Below, piece after piece: positions 34,131 through 43,324 of a stretch of DNA of 64,000 bases. The notes under the pieces are model-generated. The model had not been told where the DNA came from, did not search any database, and saw only the letters and a list, made by a program, of their open reading frames with translations. The position numbers were made by a program, and so were the translations under genes. This DNA comes from Bombella pollinis. GTDB lineage: Bacteria > Pseudomonadota > Alphaproteobacteria > Acetobacterales > Acetobacteraceae. The stretch's first letter is position 1; each line of letters opens with the position of its first letter. The DNA lies in NCBI RefSeq assembly GCF_026385485.1, contig NZ_JANIDX010000005.1, positions 146,238 to 210,237 on the forward strand, read 5' to 3'.

Positions 34131-37100
34131 TTAGCCCAAGGAGGCTTGCACAATATGTTGTAACGCCTGCCGGAAATGCTCCGGGTCTGTATCCTTCTGA
34201 ACAGCCTTTAAAGCAGAATGACGAAGCCGCTGCCATAATGCCTCATCATTATATAGCCGTTCTACCGCCACTGCGAAGGCCATAGGCTCATCAGCAGGAA
34301 CACTCAAAAGGCTTTCCTCCGTTTGCCAGCCGACCTCCTCCCGCAGCAAGTCCGTCACTACCATCGGCAACCCCCGTGCAGCCGCTTCCTGCACTTTAAA
34401 CGGCAGCCCCCCCGCAAAGCGGGTTGGTGCAACAAAAACCCGGTATGTGTCAAAAAGGGCAGTTAAGTCCTCCACAGGGCCTATAATTTCCACACGCGGA
34501 TGCTGCCCTAACGCCGTCATATCAACAGAGGGGTGAACATAGCCTGCTATATGCAAACACACATCCTCTGGCAAAGCCTTTAGATGCGGCAAAACCTCCT
34601 CTACAAACCACGTCATACTATCATAATTAGGCGACTGCTCACTATGGAACGCCCCTAAAAAGAGAATATCCCGCCGCTCCGCATAGGGCCGTGGCGTTGG
34701 CGCAACCTCCATGCTATGGCCAAGCACCATCACATTGCCATAACCTGCACGGCGAATCAGCTCCGCATCATGCTCTGTAACGGCAATAATTTGCTGGCAG
34801 TAATGGGCACTTTGCAATTCCTCCGTTAAGAGAGCATCCAAAGCTCGCTCATACTCCTCACCCTTAACAGGTGCCGCAGGCGTTCCATCAGGCAAAAGGC
34901 CCGTCACCGCCTGTTGCAACAATGTTCTTGGGGCCGCTACAACCTCTGTATCCAACACAGAGCCACAATGAGGTAAAAACCGGCTCGCTTCATTTAATAC
35001 TGGCAATAGGCGCGCCATATTATGAGTCCGCCCCACCCACAGCAAATCATAATAACCCGCACGCTCCTCCAAGAAAGCTGGCAAGGTGGACATATCATGA
35101 TCAAAGGCTAGCTCTACCTCCTCTGGGAAGTCCCGATAAAGCAAAAAGGCGGGCAGTTGCTCGCGCATTACGGGGAAGACCGTCACATGATAATCCAACG
35201 CTACTAACGCACGCACGATATCATTAGAACGCACATAACCTGAGCCAAGCCCCCGCAAGGGGATTCGATCCTCTATCAAAAGCACACGCTGCCGATCCGG
35301 CCTGCGCCGCTCCCGCCCTAAAAGAGCATTACGAATATGCCGAGGCTGTTGATGACGCAAGAACTCCAGATGTTGCTGGGCAAAGACCTTCCAATGCCGT
35401 TGGATCAAACTATGCGACCCACTCTGGCCAGAACTCCCAAACTCCAAATGCTCAACCATCGCCAATGGCTCATACACAATCCGCGCCCCAATTTTTTGGA
35501 GACGAACGCATAAATCCGTATCCTCAAAATAAGCAGGCCAATAGCGCGTATCATACCCCCCTAAACGGCGCAGCAACCCCGCCTTAACCAGCAAAAACGC
35601 TGCCGAGCCATAATCAACATCCCGCGTAAAGCTAGCCTCTGGGATATTCGGGTCATCCTGCCTGCGGTACCCATATGTCGCACCATCCCGCCAAATGATA
35701 GACCCTGCCTCTTGCAGCTGCATATTCGTCCGCACAAGCCGCGCTGCCACAGCCCCCGTTGTCTCCGCACGATAAAGCCGCCTCAGAGCGTGATGCAACG
35801 CATCTGGGTACAAACGAACATCATTATTAAGATATAAAACCGCCGGGGCTGTGACATGAGCCAAGGCTTCATTACACCCCAACAAATACCCAATATTGAC
35901 CTTGTGGCGCAGAATGATAGCCCCTTCCACAAGCGTCTCTAAGCCCGTTGTTTCATCACAAGAGCCAGAATCCACAAGGATAAGCTCTATCGCCCCATCA
36001 TAATTCCCCCGCAAAGAGGCAAGAGCCTGAAGTGTAAGGTCTATCTGGTCATGCACCACCATGATGACGCTGACCTCCGGCATCCCCCACACACGGAAAT
36101 CCAACTTCTGACGTGCTAGGAGAGGCAATGCTAGCGCAGCATCATCACGAAAAAGCTGACGTGTTTGGTCCTCCAACACTGCGGGGTCATCTATCCCCGC
36201 CGGTGTAGCATGACCATGTTTCTCCGCCACAAAACGAGCAAAGGGGCTCTCAAAGACCCCACCATCGCAATCAAACCATACAAGCGGGCATTGCTTATAG
36301 CGATGAAGGTCCACCCCTTTTGCAGGGCTGCGCCCCTCATGCGCGCCAAAACGCACAAAATGCTCGTAGCCATTACGCAAACCATCCCCCCCTAAAGAGG
36401 GCAGAATATCGGGCGATGTCTCGCGGTAATAAGCCTCATCAAACCACGGGGAGGGATTAAACGCTTCCGGTGTGGGGTTTGTGAGATAATGATGCAACGC
36501 ATTACTATACTCCCCCGCTGCAATCGCCTCTTGCACCTCTGGGTAGGTTTGTAGATACCAAGGGGCATCAAAATACCATGAAGCTGGAGCGGCATCAGCA
36601 ATATGAGAGGGTAAAACCAGCCATGAGGCTAATAACCCTTCTGGGCCAAACCATGCCTCATAACGGCGCGCCATAGCCCGCAAGAGACGGACATCACAAA
36701 ACGGCCCCGCCTTAAAGCCATGCTGCTCCCCATAAGAGAGGTAATGATCATACCCGTTATAAAAGCCCTGCTCGGCAAGGTAATGACCCGTTAACGCGAC
36801 ATAACGGCGGCGATAGGCAGCTTCATCAAACAACCAATGTGGGGAGCACTGCTTATAGCCACCAGCACAATAGTGAGCAAACCCGGATGGCCAACGCCGC
36901 TCCAACAGACCACGGCGAACCTCCGGGTAAGCCTGCCTGTACCACATCTCATCAAAATACCGATTAGGAGAATGGCCCCGATGGCAGCCTATTTCCTCAT
37001 AAAAACGCTGCACATCATCATAGCCATGCTGAGCCATAAGCTCAGCCACATCGGGGTAGCGTAACCTATACCAGTCGCTCTCAAACCTCCTCCAACATGG

Positions 37101-37151
37101 GATACGCCCCTCTTGGGGAATGGTCTCTAGGGGCGGAAGCATAGCTGTCAT
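34131..37151 (-). CDS. Bifunctional glycosyltransferase (GT2 plus GT4) with N-terminal tandem repeats
   Basis: A 1006-residue protein. Residues about 22-280 hold five degenerate copies of a unit of about 42 residues with the pattern FDxxWYxxxYPDV...HYxxxGxxEGxSP. A GT2 domain follows (about 365-610; VSVIMVVHDQIDLTLQAL, VDSGSCDETT, YLNNDVRLYPDAL, FEDTDLCVRL). The C-terminal part (about 625-1000) is a GT4-type domain (RRDILFLGAFHSEQSPNYDSM, PTRFAGGLPFKVQEAAARGLPMV). Cytoplasmic; likely adds two sugars to a surface polysaccharide or glycoprotein. Its start overlaps the stop of the gene before by 4 nt; the CgeB-like gene follows after 33 bp. Confidence 0.8.
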   Translation of the reverse strand: MTAMLPPLETIPQEGRIPCWRRFESDWYRLRYPDVAELMAQHGYDDVQRFYEEIGCHRGHSPNRYFDEMWYRQAYPEVRRGLLERRWPSGFAHYCAGGYKQCSPHWLFDEAAYRRRYVALTGHYLAEQGFYNGYDHYLSYGEQHGFKAGPFCDVRLLRAMARRYEAWFGPEGLLASWLVLPSHIADAAPASWYFDAPWYLQTYPEVQEAIAAGEYSNALHHYLTNPTPEAFNPSPWFDEAYYRETSPDILPSLGGDGLRNGYEHFVRFGAHEGRSPAKGVDLHRYKQCPLVWFDCDGGVFESPFARFVAEKHGHATPAGIDDPAVLEDQTRQLFRDDAALALPLLARQKLDFRVWGMPEVSVIMVVHDQIDLTLQALASLRGNYDGAIELILVDSGSCDETTGLETLVEGAIILRHKVNIGYLLGCNEALAHVTAPAVLYLNNDVRLYPDALHHALRRLYRAETTGAVAARLVRTNMQLQEAGSIIWRDGATYGYRRQDDPNIPEASFTRDVDYGSAAFLLVKAGLLRRLGGYDTRYWPAYFEDTDLCVRLQKIGARIVYEPLAMVEHLEFGSSGQSGSHSLIQRHWKVFAQQHLEFLRHQQPRHIRNALLGRERRRPDRQRVLLIEDRIPLRGLGSGYVRSNDIVRALVALDYHVTVFPVMREQLPAFLLYRDFPEEVELAFDHDMSTLPAFLEERAGYYDLLWVGRTHNMARLLPVLNEASRFLPHCGSVLDTEVVAAPRTLLQQAVTGLLPDGTPAAPVKGEEYERALDALLTEELQSAHYCQQIIAVTEHDAELIRRAGYGNVMVLGHSMEVAPTPRPYAERRDILFLGAFHSEQSPNYDSMTWFVEEVLPHLKALPEDVCLHIAGYVHPSVDMTALGQHPRVEIIGPVEDLTALFDTYRVFVAPTRFAGGLPFKVQEAAARGLPMVVTDLLREEVGWQTEESLLSVPADEPMAFAVAVERLYNDEALWQRLRHSALKAVQKDTDPEHFRQALQHIVQASLG

Positions 37152-40100
37152 AAACTCGGCTGTTGGTCAGCAAGCTCTGACACCAAAGCCCGCACCCGCT
37201 CAACATGCTGGACCTTTGGCTCTTTACGTTGGACAGACTGACACCGCCCGTCCGCCATATGCACGACGTGGTCCGTCACCACCATGCTAAACACCTCCCC
37301 AATGATATTGACCAACGCACAACGCCATGTCCCCGTCAGCGCATGTAATTGGCCTTTCCAAGGGTGCAATATCCCCTCAAAACCGGAGCAAAGCGGTGCA
37401 TCCCCGTGAACCATACGCACATCATCTCGCGCAAACCGCTCCAAAGCGAAAAGAACCACTTTATCGCTCTCATCACTCACCATCGCTGCATAAAGCATGC
37501 CAGAACGGCCAAAGCCATTAAGGAAGCTCCAACCCCGCAAGGCTAAAGCCCCACGCTCCTCCTCTGGCGTGGCGGCTACAGCCTCTTTATCCCCTACGCC
37601 AAGGACCTCGAAGCGATCTAAGAAATAAAGCTGCTCGCCACGTTCTTGAGCAAATAACCGCCCCCGTGGGAAGCGGGCTAAGGGCACACCACGCAGCACA
37701 GTATCCCCATTTGTCACACGGAAGAAATCAGCCAGAATGACGCTATTCTCCGGTTTTTCAGCGAGAATCTTCTGCACCCGGCCTTCTTCCACCTCTATCC
37801 CATAAGATAAAAGCTGGAAGGCTCCGCGACCATTAATCACATTGATAATGCCGATGCGGTAACGTCCCTCACACCATTTCCCACGCAACGCTACCTTCGC
37901 TGAAAAACCAGAACGCCGCGGCACTTCGCTGCCGAAAAGCTCCGAAATATCCGTCCGAATCTCGCGCTCTGCCTTCATGAAAATTAACGAGCTAGGGTCA
38001 TCTTCACTAATCAACACGACATAGACCTGCCCAGAGGTACTGACATCAGGCAAGAAGAGCCAGCCACGCACATGAAACTCATCAGCAGGTTTAAAGGTCT
38101 TCTCTGCACCCTCAACCAACACATGATGGCAAATATCATCCAAGTAACATTGCGCCCCTTGGATGGCGAACCAATCCGTAATCTGTGCAGGCAAGCTTAC
38201 TGAGAGGTCACGAATAAGTGGTGGATCAAAAATATGCCGCGGCGGGGCTTGGTGCTTCCATGATGGGATAGGCAAGAGATGGATCTGCCCTGCATCAAGC
38301 ATTAACTCCGAAACACCCAAGACACGCCGCGGTGCAAGATCATGGTACAGCTTGAGCAAGCCCGCCGCATAATCACCCTCATGCGTCCAAAGCTCTGGTC
38401 CAATAGCCTTCATCATCTTATGACGAATCTCTTCCGAAGACCGTAAAAGCTCCAATCGTTCCAAAGCAATATCAGGCCGACTAATGGGGATTTTATAACC
38501 ATTCACCCCATCAGTTACGCGGTCATGCAACGCACCAACGTCAGTAACAATAGGCACAAGCCCATATTGCCAAGCCTCAGAGAGGGAAATGCAATAAGTC
38601 TCCGGCCATATGGACAAGAACAAAGCAACGTCAGCCTGCTTCATCACATCCGTACTACCTACATCATACCGGCCATGAACGGTCACATTAGGCCGTTCCA
38701 TCGCATCCAACACAGGCTGATAATCAGGGTGAATGTACCCTAAGATATGAAAATGGAAATGCTCTGGATGGGCAGCCTCAATAAGGGCAAGGACAGTATC
38801 AGCCCCTTTTGTTCGTACAAAATTACCCACAATCGCCACACCGAGAGGGCGGCGGTCTAATGGCTCATATTTATTCGGAACAACTGGAACCGTCACATCT
38901 GGGCTGGGAATCCCATTTACCAAGCTAATCTTCTTATCCAGCACAGGATAAACCCGGTGCATGAAGTCACGCGAATGGTTTGTCCCAAATATGATGGCAT
39001 CAACATGATGCAACATCCGGTCGATAAAGGCGCGGCGCGTTTGCTCCCCGCCATATTCCACCCCCTCAGCTATTTTGAGCATTACATCCATTGCAAGGAC
39101 GGAGTAAAACTCCCCCTCAACATAGCGCATATCTTGATTCAGTAAGTTATAACGCGAGGAAACAAGCCAAAAATCATGCGCGGAGAATAGCACCCCCGTC
39201 CCATTGGCTTTTGCAATTAACGGCAATGACAACGCATGGTGGCCAAGATGCTGGAAATGAACAACATCAATGTTATATTGACTCAACACGCTGGAGAACG
39301 CCGTCTCCTCCTGCGCATCGCACACAATATCTTGCCAGTCATGCTCAGCAATATCAAAGCGTTCTAGCTCATGCCCATTAGCAGAGAGAAGACGACAAAA
39401 CGCCCCCCGCCTTAACCAGAAATAAAACTCAACCTCACGCCCAAGAGCTGCGCACAACTCCCGCTGATAAACCTCTACCCCACCCCACACTTGCTCATGA
39501 ATTGTGGAATGCGTACACATCAACACACGCAAACGGCTACGCCGGGGGCTGGACAGAACATCCGCTGGAAAAGTCCGCTTGAACTCCGCCTTTGTAATCT
39601 CTTGGATTTTTTGCAAGCGATGCTCATAAAGATGCTGTTTTAAAACAGCTTCCTGAGCACTAACGGCAGAGCGTTTCCGCAAGGCCGCATTATTGAGGAG
39701 CCGTGCGATGTTCTCGACAACCTCATCATCATTATGAGCGAGATGAACCCCTTCTACACTTTTAAAGCAATTAGCATCCATCCCCGGCGCAACTTCGACC
39801 ACTTGCGCCGTACCCGCTAATCCCAGCTCAAAATAACGAGGGCCGGGTGCTGTCGCTTGGCTGACATCACCATGACTTGCATAATCACGGAACATCGTCA
39901 GCGCGACAGCACTTACATTAGCAAAGTCAATAAACGCTTCATGACTTACAGGCCGTTGCAAAGCAAGGGCTGCAATATCCTCTGGCAGAGGGGGTAAAAA
40001 CTCGTTACCGGGACATACTAACTTTAACCGAACATCCGGAAAGCTCGCCAAAACACGCCGCAAGGTCCGTACGCGGTTAGGCCACATTGTTCCAGCAAAA

Positions 40101-40528
40101 AACAAATCATAATCGCAATCAGGCAATGCCCGCACTTTGCGCTCATGCAGACTCTGGCTTGCCGCAAGCGGGAGATAATGCCCCTTACCCTGATAAGCCT
40201 CTACGCAAGAAGGATCATTAGTAAAGATATAATCAAATAACGAAGCTGCTTGGGCGTTAAACTCCCTCATAAAGGGATCTTCAAACGTCCATAAAATTAC
40301 AGTCTTAAAGGCAGGACGCACACGGCGAATCAAAGCCTGATTAAGCCGCTGACCATCAATACAAAGCAACGTGTCATGCTGACCAGAGGCCGCAACCCCA
40401 GCAAGGCTCATATTATCAGCAACAAAGATATTCTCTTTGCCGAACAGATCCTCTGCCGCACGCTGAATAGCAAGGGTCAAATAGGCATTCGGATTATGTG
40501 TATAATTCGTATTGTAGATAACCGCCAT
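37148..40528 (-). CDS. Multi-domain glycosyltransferase (CgeB-like plus GT4 plus duplicated C-terminal modules)
   Basis: A 1126-residue protein and first gene of the operon. Residues 1-325 are CgeB-like (VILWTFEDPFMREF, YDLFFAGTMWPNRVR, TAPGPRYFELGLAGTAQVVEV). Residues about 340-720 are a GT4 domain (RVLMCTHSTIHEQVWGGVEVYQREL, GVAIVGNFVRTKGADTVLALIE, ETYCISLSEAWQYGLVPIVTDVG). From about 780 on there are two copies of a module with RGW(L/S)FL, SGF and a late INV or VNI strand, apparently beta-rich; I do not recognise it. GGAG stands 6 nt before the ATG. It is probably a processive or two-sugar glycan enzyme; substrates cannot be read. Confidence 0.78.
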   Translation of the reverse strand: MAVIYNTNYTHNPNAYLTLAIQRAAEDLFGKENIFVADNMSLAGVAASGQHDTLLCIDGQRLNQALIRRVRPAFKTVILWTFEDPFMREFNAQAASLFDYIFTNDPSCVEAYQGKGHYLPLAASQSLHERKVRALPDCDYDLFFAGTMWPNRVRTLRRVLASFPDVRLKLVCPGNEFLPPLPEDIAALALQRPVSHEAFIDFANVSAVALTMFRDYASHGDVSQATAPGPRYFELGLAGTAQVVEVAPGMDANCFKSVEGVHLAHNDDEVVENIARLLNNAALRKRSAVSAQEAVLKQHLYEHRLQKIQEITKAEFKRTFPADVLSSPRRSRLRVLMCTHSTIHEQVWGGVEVYQRELCAALGREVEFYFWLRRGAFCRLLSANGHELERFDIAEHDWQDIVCDAQEETAFSSVLSQYNIDVVHFQHLGHHALSLPLIAKANGTGVLFSAHDFWLVSSRYNLLNQDMRYVEGEFYSVLAMDVMLKIAEGVEYGGEQTRRAFIDRMLHHVDAIIFGTNHSRDFMHRVYPVLDKKISLVNGIPSPDVTVPVVPNKYEPLDRRPLGVAIVGNFVRTKGADTVLALIEAAHPEHFHFHILGYIHPDYQPVLDAMERPNVTVHGRYDVGSTDVMKQADVALFLSIWPETYCISLSEAWQYGLVPIVTDVGALHDRVTDGVNGYKIPISRPDIALERLELLRSSEEIRHKMMKAIGPELWTHEGDYAAGLLKLYHDLAPRRVLGVSELMLDAGQIHLLPIPSWKHQAPPRHIFDPPLIRDLSVSLPAQITDWFAIQGAQCYLDDICHHVLVEGAEKTFKPADEFHVRGWLFLPDVSTSGQVYVVLISEDDPSSLIFMKAEREIRTDISELFGSEVPRRSGFSAKVALRGKWCEGRYRIGIINVINGRGAFQLLSYGIEVEEGRVQKILAEKPENSVILADFFRVTNGDTVLRGVPLARFPRGRLFAQERGEQLYFLDRFEVLGVGDKEAVAATPEEERGALALRGWSFLNGFGRSGMLYAAMVSDESDKVVLFALERFARDDVRMVHGDAPLCSGFEGILHPWKGQLHALTGTWRCALVNIIGEVFSMVVTDHVVHMADGRCQSVQRKEPKVQHVERVRALVSELADQQPSL

Positions 40529-40712
40529 TTATAACTCCGCGCTCCAAAAATATTGCATCATGCAGCGAATGCCCATCTCATTTCATTACTAAGCGGCGAT
40601 TTATCACTCTTATTAGGATGAAACAACAAGAGGGTGACCACAACCGGCCACCCCCTTATCGCCTTAGACAGGGGAAAGACGCAAGCCCCCTCCCTGCTTT
40701 AGGTTAGACGCC

Positions 40713-42422
40713 TCAGTCCTCTGAGCTACGACGACGAATAGCCGCACCCAGAATATCACCCAAAGACGCCCCGGAATCAGAAGAACCATACTCATCAATG
40801 GCTTGTTTATCTTCCTCAACCTCACGACCGCGAATCGTCAATGCCAGCTTACGAGAAGCACGGTCTAGGCCAACAACCTTGGCATCGACCTTCTCACCAA
40901 CGGCAAAACGCTCTGGACGCTGCTCGCTCTTATCGCGGGCCAGCTCACCACGGCGGATGAAGCCTGTCAGCACATCATCAACCTTGACCTCGATCCCGTT
41001 GCTCTGCACAGCAGTCACAACACAGGTTACGACATCACCTTTATTAATGCGCTCCAGCACATCGGCAGCAGGGTCTTCCTGAAGCTGTTTAATACCGAGA
41101 GAGATACGCTCTTTCTCAGCATCAACGTCAAGAACCTTAGCCTGAACGACTTGGCCCTTGTCGTAACGCTTCATGACCTCCTCGCCGGACTCATCCCAAG
41201 AGAGGTCGGACATATGGACCATGCCATCAATATCGGCAGACAGACCAATGAACAGGCCGAACTCTGTGATGTTGCGGATCTCACCTTCGATGATGGAGCC
41301 AACTTTATGCTCCTCAGCGAACTGCTCCCAAGGATTGCGCTGAACTTGCTTCAGCCCCAGAGAGATACGGCGTTTTGCGCTATCGACATCCAGCACCATG
41401 ACCTCAACCTCCTGAGAGGTAGCCACGATCTTGCCCGGATGGACGTTCTTCTTCGTCCAGGACATCTCAGAGACATGAACCAGACCTTCAACGCCCGGCT
41501 CCAGCTCAACAAATGCACCGTAATCGGTGATGTTGGTCACGCGGCCTGTAAAGCGCGCATTGACAGGATACTTAACAGCCACATTCTCCCATGGGTCAGC
41601 CTCAAGCTGCTTCATCCCCAAGGAGATACGCTGTGTATCGGAGTTAAAGCGGATCACCTGCACGCGAACGGGCTGGCCAATCTGCAACGCTTCGGACGGA
41701 TGATTAATGCGCTTCCACGCAATATCTGTCACATGCAGCAGACCATCCACACCGCCGAGATCAACGAACGCACCGTAATCGGTGATGTTCTTGACCACGC
41801 CATCAAGGATCATCCCTTCCTTCAGGCCCTGAATCAACTCAGAACGCTGCTCGGCACGGGTCTCCTCCAGCACAGCGCGGCGGGAGACGACAATGTTACC
41901 ACGCGCACGATCCATCTTCAGAATCTGGAAAGGCTGCGGCTGGCCCATCAACGGCCCGACATCACGCACGGGGCGGATATCCACCTGGCTACCCGGCAAG
42001 AAGGCCATCGCCCCGCCTAGATCCACCGTGAAACCACCCTTCACGCGACCATAAATCGTGCCATTAACACGCTGATTATGAGCGAATGCGCCTTCTAGTG
42101 CAGTCCATGCTTCTTCACGGCGAGCCTTCTCGCGTGAAAGAACGATGGAGCCATCGCGATCCTCGTAGCGTTCAATGAACAGCTCAAACTCATCGCCCGG
42201 CTTAATGTCCGGTGTTGCACCCGGCGGGCCAAACTCACGCAGAGCCACGCGGCCTTCACTCTTGAGGCCAACATCCACAATCACATGGTCATCCGTCAGG
42301 CGGATAACGCGACCGCGGACAACAGTGCCATCAAACGCACTGTCGCTGCCCAATGTCTCTTCCAACAGGGCTGCAAAATCTTCTTTACCGTGTTCCGGTG
42401 TATTCTGAGTGGCAGAAGCCAT
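40713..42422 (-). CDS. rpsA: 30S ribosomal protein S1
   Basis: A 569-residue S1 with six OB-fold S1 repeats; conserved blocks recur, for example VKNITDYGAFVDLGGVDGLLHVTDIAW, VTNITDYGAFVELEPGVEGLVHVSEMSW and IRNITEFGLFIGLSADIDGMVHMSDLSW. S1 brings mRNA to the 30S subunit. I place the start at ATG 42422 (MASATQNTPEHGKEDFAALLEE), with GGAA just before, rather than at 42464. It follows aroA-cmk on the same strand after 248 bp, the usual alphaproteobacterial order. The 184 bp after it up to the glycosyltransferase operon hold an imperfect hairpin (GGTGGCC/GGTCACC on the minus strand) that might be its terminator. Confidence 0.95.
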   Translation of the reverse strand: MASATQNTPEHGKEDFAALLEETLGSDSAFDGTVVRGRVIRLTDDHVIVDVGLKSEGRVALREFGPPGATPDIKPGDEFELFIERYEDRDGSIVLSREKARREEAWTALEGAFAHNQRVNGTIYGRVKGGFTVDLGGAMAFLPGSQVDIRPVRDVGPLMGQPQPFQILKMDRARGNIVVSRRAVLEETRAEQRSELIQGLKEGMILDGVVKNITDYGAFVDLGGVDGLLHVTDIAWKRINHPSEALQIGQPVRVQVIRFNSDTQRISLGMKQLEADPWENVAVKYPVNARFTGRVTNITDYGAFVELEPGVEGLVHVSEMSWTKKNVHPGKIVATSQEVEVMVLDVDSAKRRISLGLKQVQRNPWEQFAEEHKVGSIIEGEIRNITEFGLFIGLSADIDGMVHMSDLSWDESGEEVMKRYDKGQVVQAKVLDVDAEKERISLGIKQLQEDPAADVLERINKGDVVTCVVTAVQSNGIEVKVDDVLTGFIRRGELARDKSEQRPERFAVGEKVDAKVVGLDRASRKLALTIRGREVEEDKQAIDEYGSSDSGASLGDILGAAIRRRSSED

Positions 42423-42560
42423 GTATTTCCAGCATTCCAGAGCGTCGCAGCCTATGCCCGACACTCAGCTATGCGCTATTCCCCCGACTATCGAAGCCTC
42501 AAGAAACAGCGTCTCCTCCCAACCCCACAACCCGGAGTGGAAGTTATCATCATCACAATA

Positions 42561-42618
42561 CCTTATATTCCCGTTTTAGGCATATAAGGCCGTAACATTA
42601 CGGGTTGTGTAATATTAC
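42561..42618. repeat. Inverted and repeated short motifs before rpsA
   Basis: In the 248-bp space between cmk and rpsA, CCTTATA (42561-42567) and TATAAGG (42583-42589) form a 7-bp inverted repeat, followed by GTAACATTAC (42592-42601) and the palindromic GTAATATTAC (42609-42618) at 17-bp pitch. They lie about 140-200 bp before the rpsA start and could be promoter or operator elements. I cannot assign a protein. No ORF is visible in this space. Confidence 0.3.
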
Positions 42619-42670
42619 GCTACCACCACAACACGCTTGGAGGGGGGACTGTCAATAACGAAGTGTGAAA

Positions 42671-43324
42671 TCACACCCGAATAATCCCTTTCTCCTGCAA
42701 AATCTGGCATACTTTCTCTAACACGGCAGCGGCATCAAGCCCATCAGTCAAAATCTGCACAGCATCCTCCGCAGGACGAAGCGGAGCCGTTTGACGTGAG
42801 GCATCCTGCCCATCGCGCGCATTAATGGCGGCCACTTCCGCCGCTAACGCTGCCGAATCGGTACAAGACTGGCCATAACGCTGGATGTAACGCCGCTGGG
42901 CGCGGACCTCTGGCGAGGCCGTAATAAAAAACTTCGCCGTAGCTTGGGGGAAGACGACCGTACCAATATCCCGCCCATCCACAACCGCGCCACGCGCACG
43001 GGCAAAGAGACGTTGCCGCTCTAGCAACGCTGCGCGGACCTCTGGCTCCTTTGCCACGAGAGAGGCTGCACGATCCACCTCTGGCGTGCGTAAATCATCG
43101 CGGCGCATATCCTCTGGCATAAGCTGGCGAGCTTGCTCTGGCCCGTCATGGGCGGGGTCACCACCTTGGTTTAGCACACGGCGAGCCACAGCGCGGTATA
43201 GCAACCCGGTATCAAGGTAAGGCAAAGCCAGTACCTCCGCTAATTGCCGCGCTAATGTCCCCTTCCCCGCCGCCGCAGGCCCATCAATCGCGATGATAGG
43301 GTATTTCATGCCATGCTTGCTCAT
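42671..43324 (-). CDS. cmk: Cytidylate kinase
   Basis: A 217-residue kinase that phosphorylates CMP and dCMP. It has the P-loop IDGPAAAGKGTLARQLAE, LDTGLLYRAVARRVL, the NMP-binding segment with a VDGRDIGTVVFPQATAKFFITAS motif and a lid with RAQRRYIQR. The ATG overlaps the aroA stop by 4 nt, so translation is coupled. The aroA-cmk-rpsA order is standard in Proteobacteria. Confidence 0.96.
   Translation of the reverse strand: MSKHGMKYPIIAIDGPAAAGKGTLARQLAEVLALPYLDTGLLYRAVARRVLNQGGDPAHDGPEQARQLMPEDMRRDDLRTPEVDRAASLVAKEPEVRAALLERQRLFARARGAVVDGRDIGTVVFPQATAKFFITASPEVRAQRRYIQRYGQSCTDSAALAAEVAAINARDGQDASRQTAPLRPAEDAVQILTDGLDAAAVLEKVCQILQEKGIIRV

Noticed and set aside
41151..42020. 289-codon open frame antisense to rpsA
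   Set aside because: It mirrors the repeated S1 codons; the protein has no family features and the opposite strand is clearly rpsA.
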